Below are positions 1 through 7,760 of a stretch of 64,000 nt of DNA, piece by piece (within the stretch, counting starts at the first letter, position 1; every line of letters begins with the position of its first letter). Position numbers and translations under genes: made by a program. The DNA comes from an uncultured Roseibium sp. (lineage in GTDB: Bacteria; Pseudomonadota; Alphaproteobacteria; Rhizobiales; Stappiaceae): assembly GCF_963669205.1 (NCBI RefSeq), contig NZ_OY769915.1:2888001-2952000 (forward strand), given 5' to 3'. Under the pieces are notes generated by a model. It saw only the letters and a program-made list of their open reading frames with translations. It was not told the DNA's origin and did not search any database.

Positions 1-245
1 TCGCTTGCTTCGGTGGCAACGTTGAGGTGGTTCAACAGTGCGGTAAAATTCGGATAGTTACGCTCATTGTAGACGATAAAGCCGGTGTCCACCGATATCG
101 GCGTTCCGTCGTAGTCGATGTCGGCTGTTGCGCTATGGCCTCCGGTACGGTTTCGTTTTTCGTAAAGCACGATGTCGTGCTGTTCACTGAGGGCCCAAGC
201 AGCACTGTTTCCGGAGATCCCGGAGCCGATGACGGCAATCCGCAT
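1..245 (-). CDS. FAD-dependent amine-oxidase-like protein (partial, 5' end only)
   Basis: The gene runs off the left edge; only the first 81 codons are visible. The protein begins MRIAVIGSGISGNSAAWALS, a Rossmann dinucleotide-binding GxGxxG motif at residues 7-12, followed by an acidic beta-2 end and an RTGGHSATAD stretch that matches the flavin-binding start of NAD(P)/FAD-binding amine-oxidase-like proteins (COG2907 type). In known genomes such genes sit with a cyclopropane-fatty-acyl synthase-like methyltransferase and DUF1365 genes, linked to modified fatty acids and the singlet-oxygen response. That context is family knowledge, not visible here. The start ATG is at 243-245 on the reverse strand. 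An RpoE-like promoter lies about 75 bp upstream. Confidence 0.8.
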   Translation of the reverse strand, partial: MRIAVIGSGISGNSAAWALSEQHDIVLYEKRNRTGGHSATADIDYDGTPISVDTGFIVYNERNYPNFTALLNHLNVATEAS

Positions 246-320
246 GTTCATTCCTTTTCGAGTCTGGGCAGTCCGCAAGGACTTGCGGCCAGGCGAGATT
301 TTATTGCTTTTGTAAAGGGA

Positions 321-348
321 GTTACGGCGCAGAAATCGGCTCGGATCA
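321..348 (-). promoter_or_regulatory. RpoE/ChrR (ECF11)-type promoter
   Basis: Read on the minus strand, TGATCC (348-343) is followed after exactly 18 bases by TAAC (324-321). This agrees with the promoter pattern I know for alphaproteobacterial RpoE controlled by ChrR (TGATC, about 18-19 bases, TAA). It faces the FAD oxidoreductase whose start lies about 75 bp downstream. In Rhodobacter sphaeroides a homologous amine-oxidase-like gene belongs to the singlet-oxygen RpoE regulon, which supports the call. The assignment is inference from sequence. Confidence 0.5.
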
Positions 349-471
349 CGCAGAGCGATGATTTTATAATTTAATTTGCCCTGCGGAAACGGATCGTGGT
401 GCCAAGGACAGTGCGCGAAGCGAACACGTCCTGTCCGGTCATGCGGGAGGGCGCGCCAGAACTGGATGCAA

Positions 472-505
472 AATGGGCCCGCTCGGAAAGCGGGCCCATT
501 GTTTT
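472..505 (-). terminator. Bidirectional-looking intrinsic terminator
   Basis: A perfect 12-bp stem (AATGGGCCCGCT at 472-483, AGCGGGCCCATT at 489-500) with a 5-base loop. On the plus strand a run of T follows (502-507). On the minus strand a short TTTT follows. It lies just past the stop of the 529-1125 gene, so it most likely ends that transcript. Confidence 0.75.
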
Positions 506-528
506 TTGGTTACAAAAAAATGTTCCGG

Positions 529-1125
529 TCAGGCCTGCAGAGTATCAACAAGCCAGTTCCAGGCAATCTCGACACGGTTTCTGGCAGCGTCGAAAAACGC
601 GACAATGTTGTTCCAGACGGACTGTCCGAAATCAGCCACCTGCAACATCGTTCCGCGCTCGATCGGTTCGTTTTCGGTTTCGATCAGTTCGACGGTCGTG
701 GCGTCCGTGCCTTCGTTGACGACCCTGCGGGTCACCATGAGAGCGCCTTCGGTAACAAGACGCGACTCGTCCTTGCCGGCTACCACGGTTTCCTGATCCA
801 TTGAACGCACGACAACGGCACGTCCGTCCGGCAGCAGGTGGGTCTCGTTTTGACTGACCTCGGAGTCATAAATGACCTCACCGTAGGAATCGATGAGTTC
901 CACCCAGACGGTGTTCCTGCCGTCGAGTTCGATTTCACCAACCCAGATGGTCAGTTCACTCTCCAGCGGATCCTTCTGGTCAACCGTCGCAGACGCAACG
1001 GTAACCGCGAGGCGGTCCTCCGGCAGGGTGATGGTCTCCTGAGGAAGTTGTTCGGCTAATGCGCCGCTCGCCATGGCGAGGATGAGACCGAGCGCAATAG
1101 TTCCAGCTCTGGTATTCCGTTGCAT
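529..1125 (-). CDS. Predicted secreted/periplasmic protein of unknown function
   Basis: 198 residues. The N-terminus is a clear Sec signal peptide: basic MQRNTRAG, hydrophobic TIALGLILAMASG, then an ALA-E cleavage site near residue 24. The mature part is acidic and predicted mostly beta, with no motif I recognise. Its C-terminal 35 residues look amphipathic helical (NNIVAFFDAARNRVEIAWNW). The start is supported by GGGAGG about 5 bases before the ATG. No neighbour is in an operon with it and a terminator follows its stop. I cannot assign a function. Confidence 0.75.
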   Translation of the reverse strand: MQRNTRAGTIALGLILAMASGALAEQLPQETITLPEDRLAVTVASATVDQKDPLESELTIWVGEIELDGRNTVWVELIDSYGEVIYDSEVSQNETHLLPDGRAVVVRSMDQETVVAGKDESRLVTEGALMVTRRVVNEGTDATTVELIETENEPIERGTMLQVADFGQSVWNNIVAFFDAARNRVEIAWNWLVDTLQA

Positions 1126-1598
1126 GTACGCCTCCCAAGGCTAATACAACCAGCTCAACCGCACTTGGGGCACTTGCGGATACGGCCCTTTTTGGGCTCT
1201 TTTCCGCAGGGTTTCTATGTTTTGTGAGCGTGCGCCCCACGCTGCGCGGTCACGATTCTGCCATTATCGCACCACATTCTAGGTTTTGAGTGTAACGAAC
1301 ATCACATTTTTCGGTGATTTCATTTACTTTCTATAAATAAATGTGGTTTCTGGCCGGCGATTCAAGGTCATTCACCGCGACGTGACCGAAACTATCCTGT
1401 TAAAATTGCTGATGAGTTGAAGCTGATCCTGTCATAATTGGCAATTGGTGTATCTGAAAACAGGCCAATCGTAGCTTTGATTAAATTTTTCGGCAATCGT
1501 GAATCGTTCCTTAACGTAAATTTTGATGCTTTACGTCAGGAATTCTGTCCTAACCGGTGACAGTGACTTGAAGCACTGAGCAGTTCGCTCGAAATGCC
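1126..1598. other. Intergenic region, promoter area of the 529-1125 gene
   Basis: This 473-bp stretch between a secreted-protein gene and the end of cutC has no convincing ORF. Positions 1270-1530 are much more AT-rich than their surroundings. They hold a short inverted repeat (CGTAAA/TTTACG around 1515-1535) and a sequence at 1443-1460 partly similar to the candidate nag operators. A weak hairpin (GGCCC/GGGCT, 1184-1198) is followed by TTTT. Nothing else can be supported. Confidence 0.4.
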
Positions 1599-2345
1599 TC
1601 ATGTTCCATTTTGGTCAAATGTGTCGATGGCGGTTCTCAGCAACCGCACATGCTCAGCGCTTGTCACCCTGATGCCGTCCTGTGCGACGAAACCCAGGCG
1701 TGTCTCGGGCCGGTCCGGCGGGAGAGTCTTCTCGAGCACGGAACAGGAAGCATGCAATTCGTTCACTCCGGTTTCGGTCAGAATTCGCGAAGCATTCTCG
1801 TGAGACACGCCGGACCCGGCCATGATGGAGATGCGCCCCGCGGAGAGACGGACAATCTCGGCAAGCGCCTGAAGATGCTTGTCCGCTTTCCGTCCCTGGC
1901 CGGAGGTAAGGATGCGTTCGAAGCCGGCCCCGATCGCATCCGCGATCGCCAAAGGGAGATCGTGCAGCGTGTCGAACACCCGATGAAGCGTGCCCGCAAG
2001 CCCGCTGTGGCGCAGGGCAGGGGAAAGGAAATCGATGTCGAGGCGCCCGTCTGACGTGACAGCACCGGTCACGATACCGCTCATGCCGTGTTGACCGGCC
2101 AGTTGAATATCCCTGAGCATGATCGTCTTTTCGGCGTCGGAATACCTGAAATCACCCGGTCGCGGTCGGATCATGGCATAGACCGGAACGGGCAGCCTCG
2201 ATGCCGCGGCCATCATGCCTGCGGAAGGGGTCAATCCGCCCTCGGAAAGCGCTGCGCACAATTCGATCCGGTCGGCACCATTTTCCGCCGCGATCCAGGC
2301 GCCTTCTATCGTGTCGACGCACACTTCCAGTCTCGTGCCGGTCAT
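1599..2345 (-). CDS. cutC: CutC family TIM-barrel protein
   Basis: 248 residues, the usual CutC length. The N-terminal EVCVDTIEGAWIAAENGADR and the following RIELCAALSEGGLTPSAG are the hallmark of the family, as is YAMIRPRPGDFRYSD near residue 60. CutC was named for copper homeostasis in E. coli, but that role is disputed and the fold is a metal-binding TIM barrel. Here its start codon overlaps the stop of the upstream ROK kinase by 4 bases (ATGA), so the two are translationally coupled inside an amino-sugar island. This suggests a metabolic rather than a copper role in this organism; that is inference. Confidence 0.9.
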   Translation of the reverse strand: MTGTRLEVCVDTIEGAWIAAENGADRIELCAALSEGGLTPSAGMMAAASRLPVPVYAMIRPRPGDFRYSDAEKTIMLRDIQLAGQHGMSGIVTGAVTSDGRLDIDFLSPALRHSGLAGTLHRVFDTLHDLPLAIADAIGAGFERILTSGQGRKADKHLQALAEIVRLSAGRISIMAGSGVSHENASRILTETGVNELHASCSVLEKTLPPDRPETRLGFVAQDGIRVTSAEHVRLLRTAIDTFDQNGT

Positions 2346-3253
2346 CCCCCAACGCTCCCGAATGTCCTGCGCGCGAAGAGGCCCGCGCCATGCAAGCCTC
2401 CGTTCTGCGCAAACTGCCCCCTGACGACCAGTGGCTCTGCGTAGCTTGCCAGGACGAGATCCCGTGTTTTTCTGTCGATCATTGCGAGAAGCTTTCCGTC
2501 ATTGGACAACCCGCCGCTGACCGGAATGACGTCAGGGCCGAGTGTATTGACGAGCACTGAGAGTGCGCGGGAAAGAAGCGTCGTGAACGCGTCGACGGTT
2601 TCAGTCGCTTCCGCGGAACCCTGGTGCCAGTCGCGCGTAATCTCACGGCTTGATAAACGGGTGCCATGCAGAGAGGAATGGATACGCTCCATTCCGCGCG
2701 CGGATCCCACTGCGTCGACGCAGCCGACCAGGCCGCAGCCGCAGGCAAAGTGCCCGATCCTGCCGAGCGTTCCGCCCGCTGTGGGATCGATGATGGGACC
2801 GTGGCCCCATTCCCCTGCAATGCCGCCGAACCCGGTGACGAGATCGCCATTGATCACCAGGCCGCCGCCGACGCCGGAACCCAGAATGATCCCGAAAACG
2901 ACGGGCTTGTTGCGCCCGGTTCCGTCAACGGCTTCGGCAAGGGCAAAAGCGTTGGCATCGTTGATGATTGCGACCGGAAGGCCGAGGGCAGCACTCAGTT
3001 CCTTCTGGACCTCGCGCCCGTGCAGGCAGGGAATGTTGGCGACATCCGCAACTCCGGTCCGTTGATCATAGGCACCGGCGAGCGAAATCGAGATCCGCGA
3101 TGTTGCCGGGGCGGCCACCCCCCTGACGGCCACCACAAATTTTTCCCAGTCGTTGCCGGGCGTCTCAATGCGTTCTCTTTCCTCAACGGTGCCCGCAGAC
3201 TGCAGCGCGCCGGACCGGATGAACGAACCTCCAATGTCGTAACAGGATATCAT
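2342..3253 (-). CDS. nagK: ROK-family amino-sugar kinase (N-acetylglucosamine kinase-like)
   Basis: 303 residues from the ATG at 3253. An upstream in-frame TTG at 3283 exists, but homology begins at MISCYDIGGS. Visible features are the phosphate-binding DIGGS (6-10), the catalytic Asp in INDANAF (D99), the glycine-rich GSGVGGG (125-131), and the ROK zinc site made by H151 and the Cys of CGCGLVGC (171-178). The family phosphorylates free GlcNAc, ManNAc or glucose with ATP in the cytoplasm. The location beside murQ, nagA and a deaminase favours GlcNAc or a related amino sugar. The gene symbol is by context. A candidate operator shared with the gntR promoter lies about 45 bp upstream. Confidence 0.8.
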   Translation of the reverse strand: MISCYDIGGSFIRSGALQSAGTVEERERIETPGNDWEKFVVAVRGVAAPATSRISISLAGAYDQRTGVADVANIPCLHGREVQKELSAALGLPVAIINDANAFALAEAVDGTGRNKPVVFGIILGSGVGGGLVINGDLVTGFGGIAGEWGHGPIIDPTAGGTLGRIGHFACGCGLVGCVDAVGSARGMERIHSSLHGTRLSSREITRDWHQGSAEATETVDAFTTLLSRALSVLVNTLGPDVIPVSGGLSNDGKLLAMIDRKTRDLVLASYAEPLVVRGQFAQNGGLHGAGLFARRTFGSVGG

Positions 3254-3298
3254 CGCCGGTTCACTGCTCCTCGTGCGCAACAATTGCAGGTCAAATTA

Positions 3299-3320
3299 AA
3301 TACCAATATGCAACCAATTT
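3299..3320 (-). promoter_or_regulatory. Candidate GntR operator upstream of nagK-cutC
   Basis: Read on the minus strand this is AAATTGGTTGCATATTGGTATT (22 bases; two GGT cores 11 bp apart). It matches the site at 4671-4692 in 16 of 22 positions, including the outer AAATTGGT and GGTATT. The spacing equals one helical turn, fitting a dimeric HutC-type regulator. The binding protein is inferred to be the GntR product encoded at 4717. Confidence 0.5.
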
Positions 3321-3376
3321 GCCGGGCAGTAAATCAAAAAGTCGCGCCGCTACTTGCTGCACCAAAAACGCCTGCG

Positions 3377-4258
3377 TTACAGAAATGAACGCAAATTCCC
3401 ATCGTTCCGTGCCAGGGCATCTTCGGCGGCATCGGCATCCAGGTCCTTCAGCAGCATCAGGACCGCGACCTTCAATCTGCCATCTGCTTCCGTCAGCGTG
3501 TCCAGTGCTTCCTGCGGACTGCAATCGGTCAGATCCTGCAGGATGCGTTGTGCGCGCTGTCGAAGCTTGTCGTTGTCTGCCACCAGGTTGACCATGTGGC
3601 CTCGAACGGCATGCCCGAGCCTGAGAGCGACAAGCGTCGACATCATGTTAAGAGCCGCTTTTTGCGCGCTCGCGGCACCAAGGCGCGTTGAACCGGCGAT
3701 GATCTCGGGCGGTGTTTTCAGGAGAATGGCGTGCGTGACCTCAAGCATGAGCGGTGTGTCGGCGTTGTTGGCAATGCCCACGGTCGCGGTACCCTCGCGG
3801 TTTGCCGCCTGAACGGCTCCCAGCGTATAGCGTGTCGTTCCGCTTGCGGAGACGGCAATCAGGACATCTCCGCCTCCAAGACCGGACTCCTGGAAGTCCT
3901 TGAACCCGGCTTGCGCGTCGTCCTCATGAACGCCGGCGAGGCTGAGAAGGTTTTCGGCGCCGCCGGCATAAAGGATGCGCATGCGTTCCGGAGGAAACCC
4001 GAAGGTGCCCGGCAATTCAAGGCAGTCCGTCAGGGCCGTGAGCCCCGAGCTTCCGGCACCTGCATAGCCGATCTTTCCCCCAGATGCCGCCGTTCGATGA
4101 AGACACGCCGCAGCCCTGCTGATCTGCGGGATCGCATCGCGGGCGGAGTCAAGCGCTTCAAGCTGCCTCTGGAGGATGATCGAGAGCACTTCCTCGTCGG
4201 GCTTCGTCGACAGGCCAATGGATTGGGGGTCACGGTCTTCGGTTGTCGGCAGGTTCAT
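3377..4258 (-). CDS. murQ: N-acetylmuramic acid 6-phosphate etherase
   Basis: 293 residues, close to E. coli MurQ (298). It cleaves the lactyl ether of MurNAc-6-P to give GlcNAc-6-P and D-lactate in cell-wall recycling or MurNAc use. The SIS domain begins with GGKIGYAGAGSSG (60-72). E81 in LELPGTFGFP and E112 in HEDD stand where E. coli has its catalytic Glu83 and Glu114. AVSASGTTRYT (135-145) is the second sugar-phosphate loop. The C-terminal part carries the helical UBA-like segment with LVALRLG and NLRSFL. The start ATG is only 21 bp from the end of a 264-bp repeat element that has entered the promoter region. Confidence 0.93.
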   Translation of the reverse strand: MNLPTTEDRDPQSIGLSTKPDEEVLSIILQRQLEALDSARDAIPQISRAAACLHRTAASGGKIGYAGAGSSGLTALTDCLELPGTFGFPPERMRILYAGGAENLLSLAGVHEDDAQAGFKDFQESGLGGGDVLIAVSASGTTRYTLGAVQAANREGTATVGIANNADTPLMLEVTHAILLKTPPEIIAGSTRLGAASAQKAALNMMSTLVALRLGHAVRGHMVNLVADNDKLRQRAQRILQDLTDCSPQEALDTLTEADGRLKVAVLMLLKDLDADAAEDALARNDGNLRSFL

Positions 4259-4279
4259 ATTCCGGAAACTCGAACACTA

Positions 4280-4543
4280 GGGTACGGACTCATAAATGAG
4301 GCTGAAAGGGTTTGAGGCGGCTTGCTTCTCGTCAAGGAGCGGAAGCGCAGGAAATGTGGTTCGTTTTCAAGCCTTTCGCAACGCGGGGGAGGAGCAAGTT
4401 GGCCAAATCCGAAGGACATGGAAATGGCTTCACCCCGTGGCGTAAGCATGCTTGACCGGGCAGGAAGCCCGCTCCGCGCACTCTTCCTAACGGGATTTTG
4501 CCATTTCGCATGCCATTTCAGTCTCATTTGTGGGTCCGTACCC
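4280..4543 (+). mobile_element. 264-bp MITE-like repeat, copy 1
   Basis: One of three dispersed copies, each exactly 264 bp. The ends are inverted repeats: GGGTACGGACTCATAAATGA at the left, and the complement of the right end reads GGGTACGGACCCACAAATGA. It encodes no transposase. The flanks end in TA on the left and begin TT on the right, a possible decayed TA target duplication. It is closest to copy 3. It sits between murQ and the gntR operator. Confidence 0.8.
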
Positions 4544-4670
4544 TTGCGTTTTTGCGCCGAGACAGACCCTTGAAAAGCCTGTCCACCATAAAGGCGGCTG
4601 CAGCTGCAGACCGTGCCTCGCGGTTGGGTGATTTTCTTTTAACACTTGATTTTAGGTTTCGATAGAGTTT

Positions 4671-4692
4671 AAATTGGTATCTGAAAGGTATT
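4671..4692 (+). promoter_or_regulatory. Candidate GntR operator upstream of gntR-nagB-nagA
   Basis: AAATTGGTATCTGAAAGGTATT lies 24 bp before the gntR start codon. It shares 16 of 22 positions and the same 11-bp spacing between GGT cores with the site in front of nagK-cutC (3299-3320, minus strand). Its place next to the regulator gene suggests autoregulation. This is inferred, not tested. Confidence 0.5.
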
Positions 4693-4716
4693 ATTTTAGC
4701 CAAGGCGCCACGCCCA

Positions 4717-5478
4717 ATGACAGATTTCGTTTCCATGCTGGAAAAAGGCGACTGGCTTGCTGGGTCAAGCGGGCCGAGATACCTGTTGTTGCGCCGGCGC
4801 ATCCTTCAGGCAATCGATGAAGGCGTTTTGAAGGAAAACGAGCCTTTGCCCTCCGAGAGGGATATTGCCGCGATAACCGAACTTTCCAGGGTCACGGTCC
4901 GCAAGGCTGTTGCCGGTCTGGTCGAAGACCAGGTCGTCGTCCAGAAGAGGGGAAGCGGGTCCTTTGTTGCACCGAAGGTGCAAAAGGTTGAACAGCGCCT
5001 GTCCAGTTTGACGTCGTTCAGCGAAGACATGGCGCGCCGGGGAATGGACGCCAGCAGTGAATGGCTGAAGAGGGGTCTGTTTCCCGCATCGCCAGAGGAA
5101 ATGTTCACACTCGGCTTGAGTTCGGGCGAGCGGGTCGCCCGTGTCGAGCGGCTCAGGAAAGCTGACGGCACGCCGATGGCGATCGAAAGGGCGTCGCTTT
5201 CGGAGAAGGTGCTGCCCAATCCGGAACAGGTATCGACGTCGCTTTACGCGGTTTTGCGCGCGTCAGGCATGCAGCCGGTTCGCGCGATCCAGCGCATCTC
5301 CGCAAGAAGCCTTGAGCAAACGGATGCCGGCATCCTCGGCGTTCCGGTCGGTTCCGCCGGTCTCAAGATCGAACGCGTTTCCTATCATGCTTCCGGCCAC
5401 GTCGTTGAATTCACGCGGTCGGTTTACCGCGGCGATGCATATGACTTCATCGCAGAGCTGCAAATTACGGAAGACTAA
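4717..5478 (+). CDS. GntR-family (HutC subfamily) transcriptional regulator, NagR-like
   Basis: 253 residues. Residues 18-80 form a GntR winged helix-turn-helix: YLLLRRRILQAIDEG, then PLPSERDIA, SRVTVRKAV and QKRGSGSFV. From about residue 90 a UTRA ligand-binding domain follows (LSSLTSFSEDMARRGM, VERLRKADGTPMAIER, QRISARSLEQTDA, FTRSVYRGDAYDF), as in NagR/YvoA, which sense GlcNAc-6-P or GlcN-6-P. It heads the operon with the SIS deaminase (5 bp gap) and nagA, and is divergent from murQ. It probably controls both strands through the two matching sites at 3299-3320 and 4671-4692. Confidence 0.9.
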   Translation: MTDFVSMLEKGDWLAGSSGPRYLLLRRRILQAIDEGVLKENEPLPSERDIAAITELSRVTVRKAVAGLVEDQVVVQKRGSGSFVAPKVQKVEQRLSSLTSFSEDMARRGMDASSEWLKRGLFPASPEEMFTLGLSSGERVARVERLRKADGTPMAIERASLSEKVLPNPEQVSTSLYAVLRASGMQPVRAIQRISARSLEQTDAGILGVPVGSAGLKIERVSYHASGHVVEFTRSVYRGDAYDFIAELQITED

Positions 5479-5483
5479 ATTCA

Positions 5484-6524
5484 ATGTCCGACAGTTCGTC
5501 TCCGAATATCACGACGCACATGCGCCGCGAAATCGAGGAAATTCCGGACGCGGTCCGACGGTTGCTGTCCGTATCGCGTCCACGCATCCGCAACATCGCC
5601 GAAGAGGCGGGGTCGCCTGTTTTTCTTGCAAGCGTTGCGCGCGGATCATCGGATCACGCTGCAATGTTTCTGAAATATGCCTCGGAAATCTATCTTGGCC
5701 TCGCGATGGCATCGCTCGGCCCGTCCGTGTCTTCGGTCTACGGCGGGCGGGTGCGACTGGAAAAGGCGCTTGTCGTTGCGATCTCCCAGTCGGGTGCCAG
5801 CCCAGACATCCTGTCTGTCGTCGAAGAGGCCGTGAAACAGGGGGCGACCGCGATCGGTCTCACCAACACAGGCGACAGTCCGCTGGCGCGGCTTTCCACC
5901 GCGACGATTGACATTTGCGCAGGTCCTGAGCAAAGCGTTGCGGCGACAAAGACTTATGTCAATTCCGTGGTCGCCGGCCTCTTGCTGCTGGCCGAGATCG
6001 GCAACGATGCCGAACTTTCGCGTGCCCTTGATGCTGTGCCGGCCCATCTGGAAAGGGCGATCGAAACCGATTGGTCGGTCCTCGCGGATCCGATTGAAAA
6101 GCGCGGTTCGCTCTATGTTGTCGGACGCGGCCCGGGGCTGGCGGTTGCAAACGAGGCTGCGCTGAAATTCAAGGAAACCTGCCAGATACATGCGGAGGCC
6201 TATTCCTCTGCCGAAGTGCTGCACGGTCCGGTCTCCATTGTCGAAGACGGATATCCGGTTCTCGTGCTTGGCGTGCGCGATGCCGCCGAGGAGGGGCTTG
6301 CCCAGACGGCGGATCGCATGGCAGCCCAGGGCGGGATCGTCTTTGGAACCACAGACAAGCTCGAACGCGCGAGACAGCTTGATTTCGAGGCCGCCGGGCA
6401 CCCTCTTACAGATGCCATCACCCAGATCGTATCGTTTTATGCGTTCATCGAATGGTTCGCCCGCCGCCGGGGGTTCAATCCCGATGTGCCACGGCATCTG
6501 AAGAAGGTGACGCAAACGGTATGA
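5484..6524 (+). CDS. SIS-domain glucosamine-6-phosphate deaminase, NagB-II type
   Basis: 346 residues with two tandem SIS domains, as in the isomerase half of GlmS but without the glutaminase domain. Motifs include SVARGSSDHAAMFLKYASE (50-68), VAISQSGASPDI, EQSVAATKTYVNS, VGRGPGLAVANEAALKFKET, and the C-terminal FNPDVPRHLKKVT, which matches the GlmS-type DxPRxLxKxVT end. NagB-II enzymes convert GlcN-6-P to fructose-6-P and ammonia. Being cotranscribed with nagA and a NagR-like regulator makes this role likely. A sugar-phosphate isomerase of another amino sugar (AgaS-like) is the alternative. Confidence 0.85.
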   Translation: MSDSSSPNITTHMRREIEEIPDAVRRLLSVSRPRIRNIAEEAGSPVFLASVARGSSDHAAMFLKYASEIYLGLAMASLGPSVSSVYGGRVRLEKALVVAISQSGASPDILSVVEEAVKQGATAIGLTNTGDSPLARLSTATIDICAGPEQSVAATKTYVNSVVAGLLLLAEIGNDAELSRALDAVPAHLERAIETDWSVLADPIEKRGSLYVVGRGPGLAVANEAALKFKETCQIHAEAYSSAEVLHGPVSIVEDGYPVLVLGVRDAAEEGLAQTADRMAAQGGIVFGTTDKLERARQLDFEAAGHPLTDAITQIVSFYAFIEWFARRRGFNPDVPRHLKKVTQTV

Positions 6525-7675
6525 CAGAAAGGGCGGCCTACACCGCGCAGCGGATATTCGACGGCGACGCAATCCATGAGAATGCAGCAGTGCTCGTCAA
6601 CGATGGAGCCGTTGCGGGCGTCGTGCAATCGTCCGAGATACCGGACGCGTTTCCCGTGGAAGACTTGGGCACGGGGCTGCTTTCGCCCGGACTTGTCGAC
6701 CTTCAGGTCAATGGCGGCGGCGGTTTGATGCTCGGAGATGCCCGATCGATTGATGATCTGGCCGCGATCTGCGCCGCACACCTGCCGCTCGGTACCACCG
6801 CGATGACACCGACGCTGATCACCGACACACCCGAGACGACACGCCGGATCGTTGCCCTCGGTGTCGAAGCCTTCGCAAAGGGTGTTCCGGCCTTCCAGGG
6901 TCTGCACCTGGAGGGCCCTCATTTGTCGGTGAACCGGAAGGGCGCGCACGACGCCGATCTCATAAGAGCCATGACGGAAGAAGATCTGGCGTTTTATCTT
7001 GACGCGGCCCGGCAGTTGCCCAGCCTGATGATCACGGTCGCACCGGAAACGGTTACGCCCGATCAGATCGCGAGCCTCGGGAACGGCGGCGTCCGCGTCA
7101 GCCTCGGACACACGGGGGCAGGGTACGAGGCGTGTGAAATGGCCGTGGACGCCGGAGCGGCGTGCGTGACCCACCTCTTCAACGCCATGAGTCCGCTACA
7201 GCATCGCGAACCGGGGCTTGTCGGGGCGGCGCTCGACCTCGGCAAGCTGAGCGCCGGATTGATTGCTGACGGGATCCACGTCGACCCTGTGGCGATCCGC
7301 ATTGCGATGAAATCAAAGCGTGGCCCTGGACGGATTTTTCTGGTGACCGACGCCATGTCGCAGACAGGCACGGATGTGAGTTCCTTTACGCTGGGAGGGC
7401 GCACGATCTTCCGGGAAAACGGCATGTTGTGCCTTGCCGACGGGACATTGGCGGGTGCGGACATCGATCTGGCCGCCTCGATGCGCTTCCTGTGTGACAG
7501 TGTCGGTGTCGACAGGCTCACGGCGTTGAAGATGGCAACGAGTCATCCCGCTGACGTGATCGGACTTCCGGTTGGTCGGCTGAGGCCTGGCCGTGCTGCC
7601 GACATGGTTCTGTTTGGCGCGGACTTTGCTGTCGAGCGCGTGTGGCTTGGCGGAAAACCCGGGTATTTGCAGTGA
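6521..7675 (+). CDS. nagA: N-acetylglucosamine-6-phosphate deacetylase
   Basis: 384 residues from the ATG at 6521, which overlaps the deaminase stop (ATGA). Further upstream codons are in frame but belong to the deaminase region. The amidohydrolase fold shows GLVDLQVNGGGG (57-68), the metal-ligand Glu in HLEGPH (129-134), GHTGAGYEAC, HLFNAMSPLQHREPG and LVTDAMSQTG, all NagA signatures. It deacetylates GlcNAc-6-P to GlcN-6-P and acetate, feeding the upstream deaminase. The last residues (GRLRPGRAADMVLF) are the usual end of the amidohydrolase beta-domain. Confidence 0.95.
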   Translation: MTERAAYTAQRIFDGDAIHENAAVLVNDGAVAGVVQSSEIPDAFPVEDLGTGLLSPGLVDLQVNGGGGLMLGDARSIDDLAAICAAHLPLGTTAMTPTLITDTPETTRRIVALGVEAFAKGVPAFQGLHLEGPHLSVNRKGAHDADLIRAMTEEDLAFYLDAARQLPSLMITVAPETVTPDQIASLGNGGVRVSLGHTGAGYEACEMAVDAGAACVTHLFNAMSPLQHREPGLVGAALDLGKLSAGLIADGIHVDPVAIRIAMKSKRGPGRIFLVTDAMSQTGTDVSSFTLGGRTIFRENGMLCLADGTLAGADIDLAASMRFLCDSVGVDRLTALKMATSHPADVIGLPVGRLRPGRAADMVLFGADFAVERVWLGGKPGYLQ

Positions 7676-7760
7676 ATTTTGCGGCAGGACACTTCGCCGG
7701 CCGACGCTACCGGGACCGCTTGCCCGATGCGCGCGGTGGCAGTCACCGATCCGCAAGACT

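Noticed and set aside
1443..1460. AATTGGTGTATCTGAAAA, similar to the nag operator at 4671
   Set aside because: The spacing of the second half is changed and it lies downstream of cutC, not in front of a nag gene.
4280..4573. Open frames on both strands inside the 264-bp repeats, similar between copies
   Set aside because: Copy 2 has a stop in the plus frame, and differences between copies 1 and 3 change amino acids freely. The frames reflect DNA repetition, not a protein.
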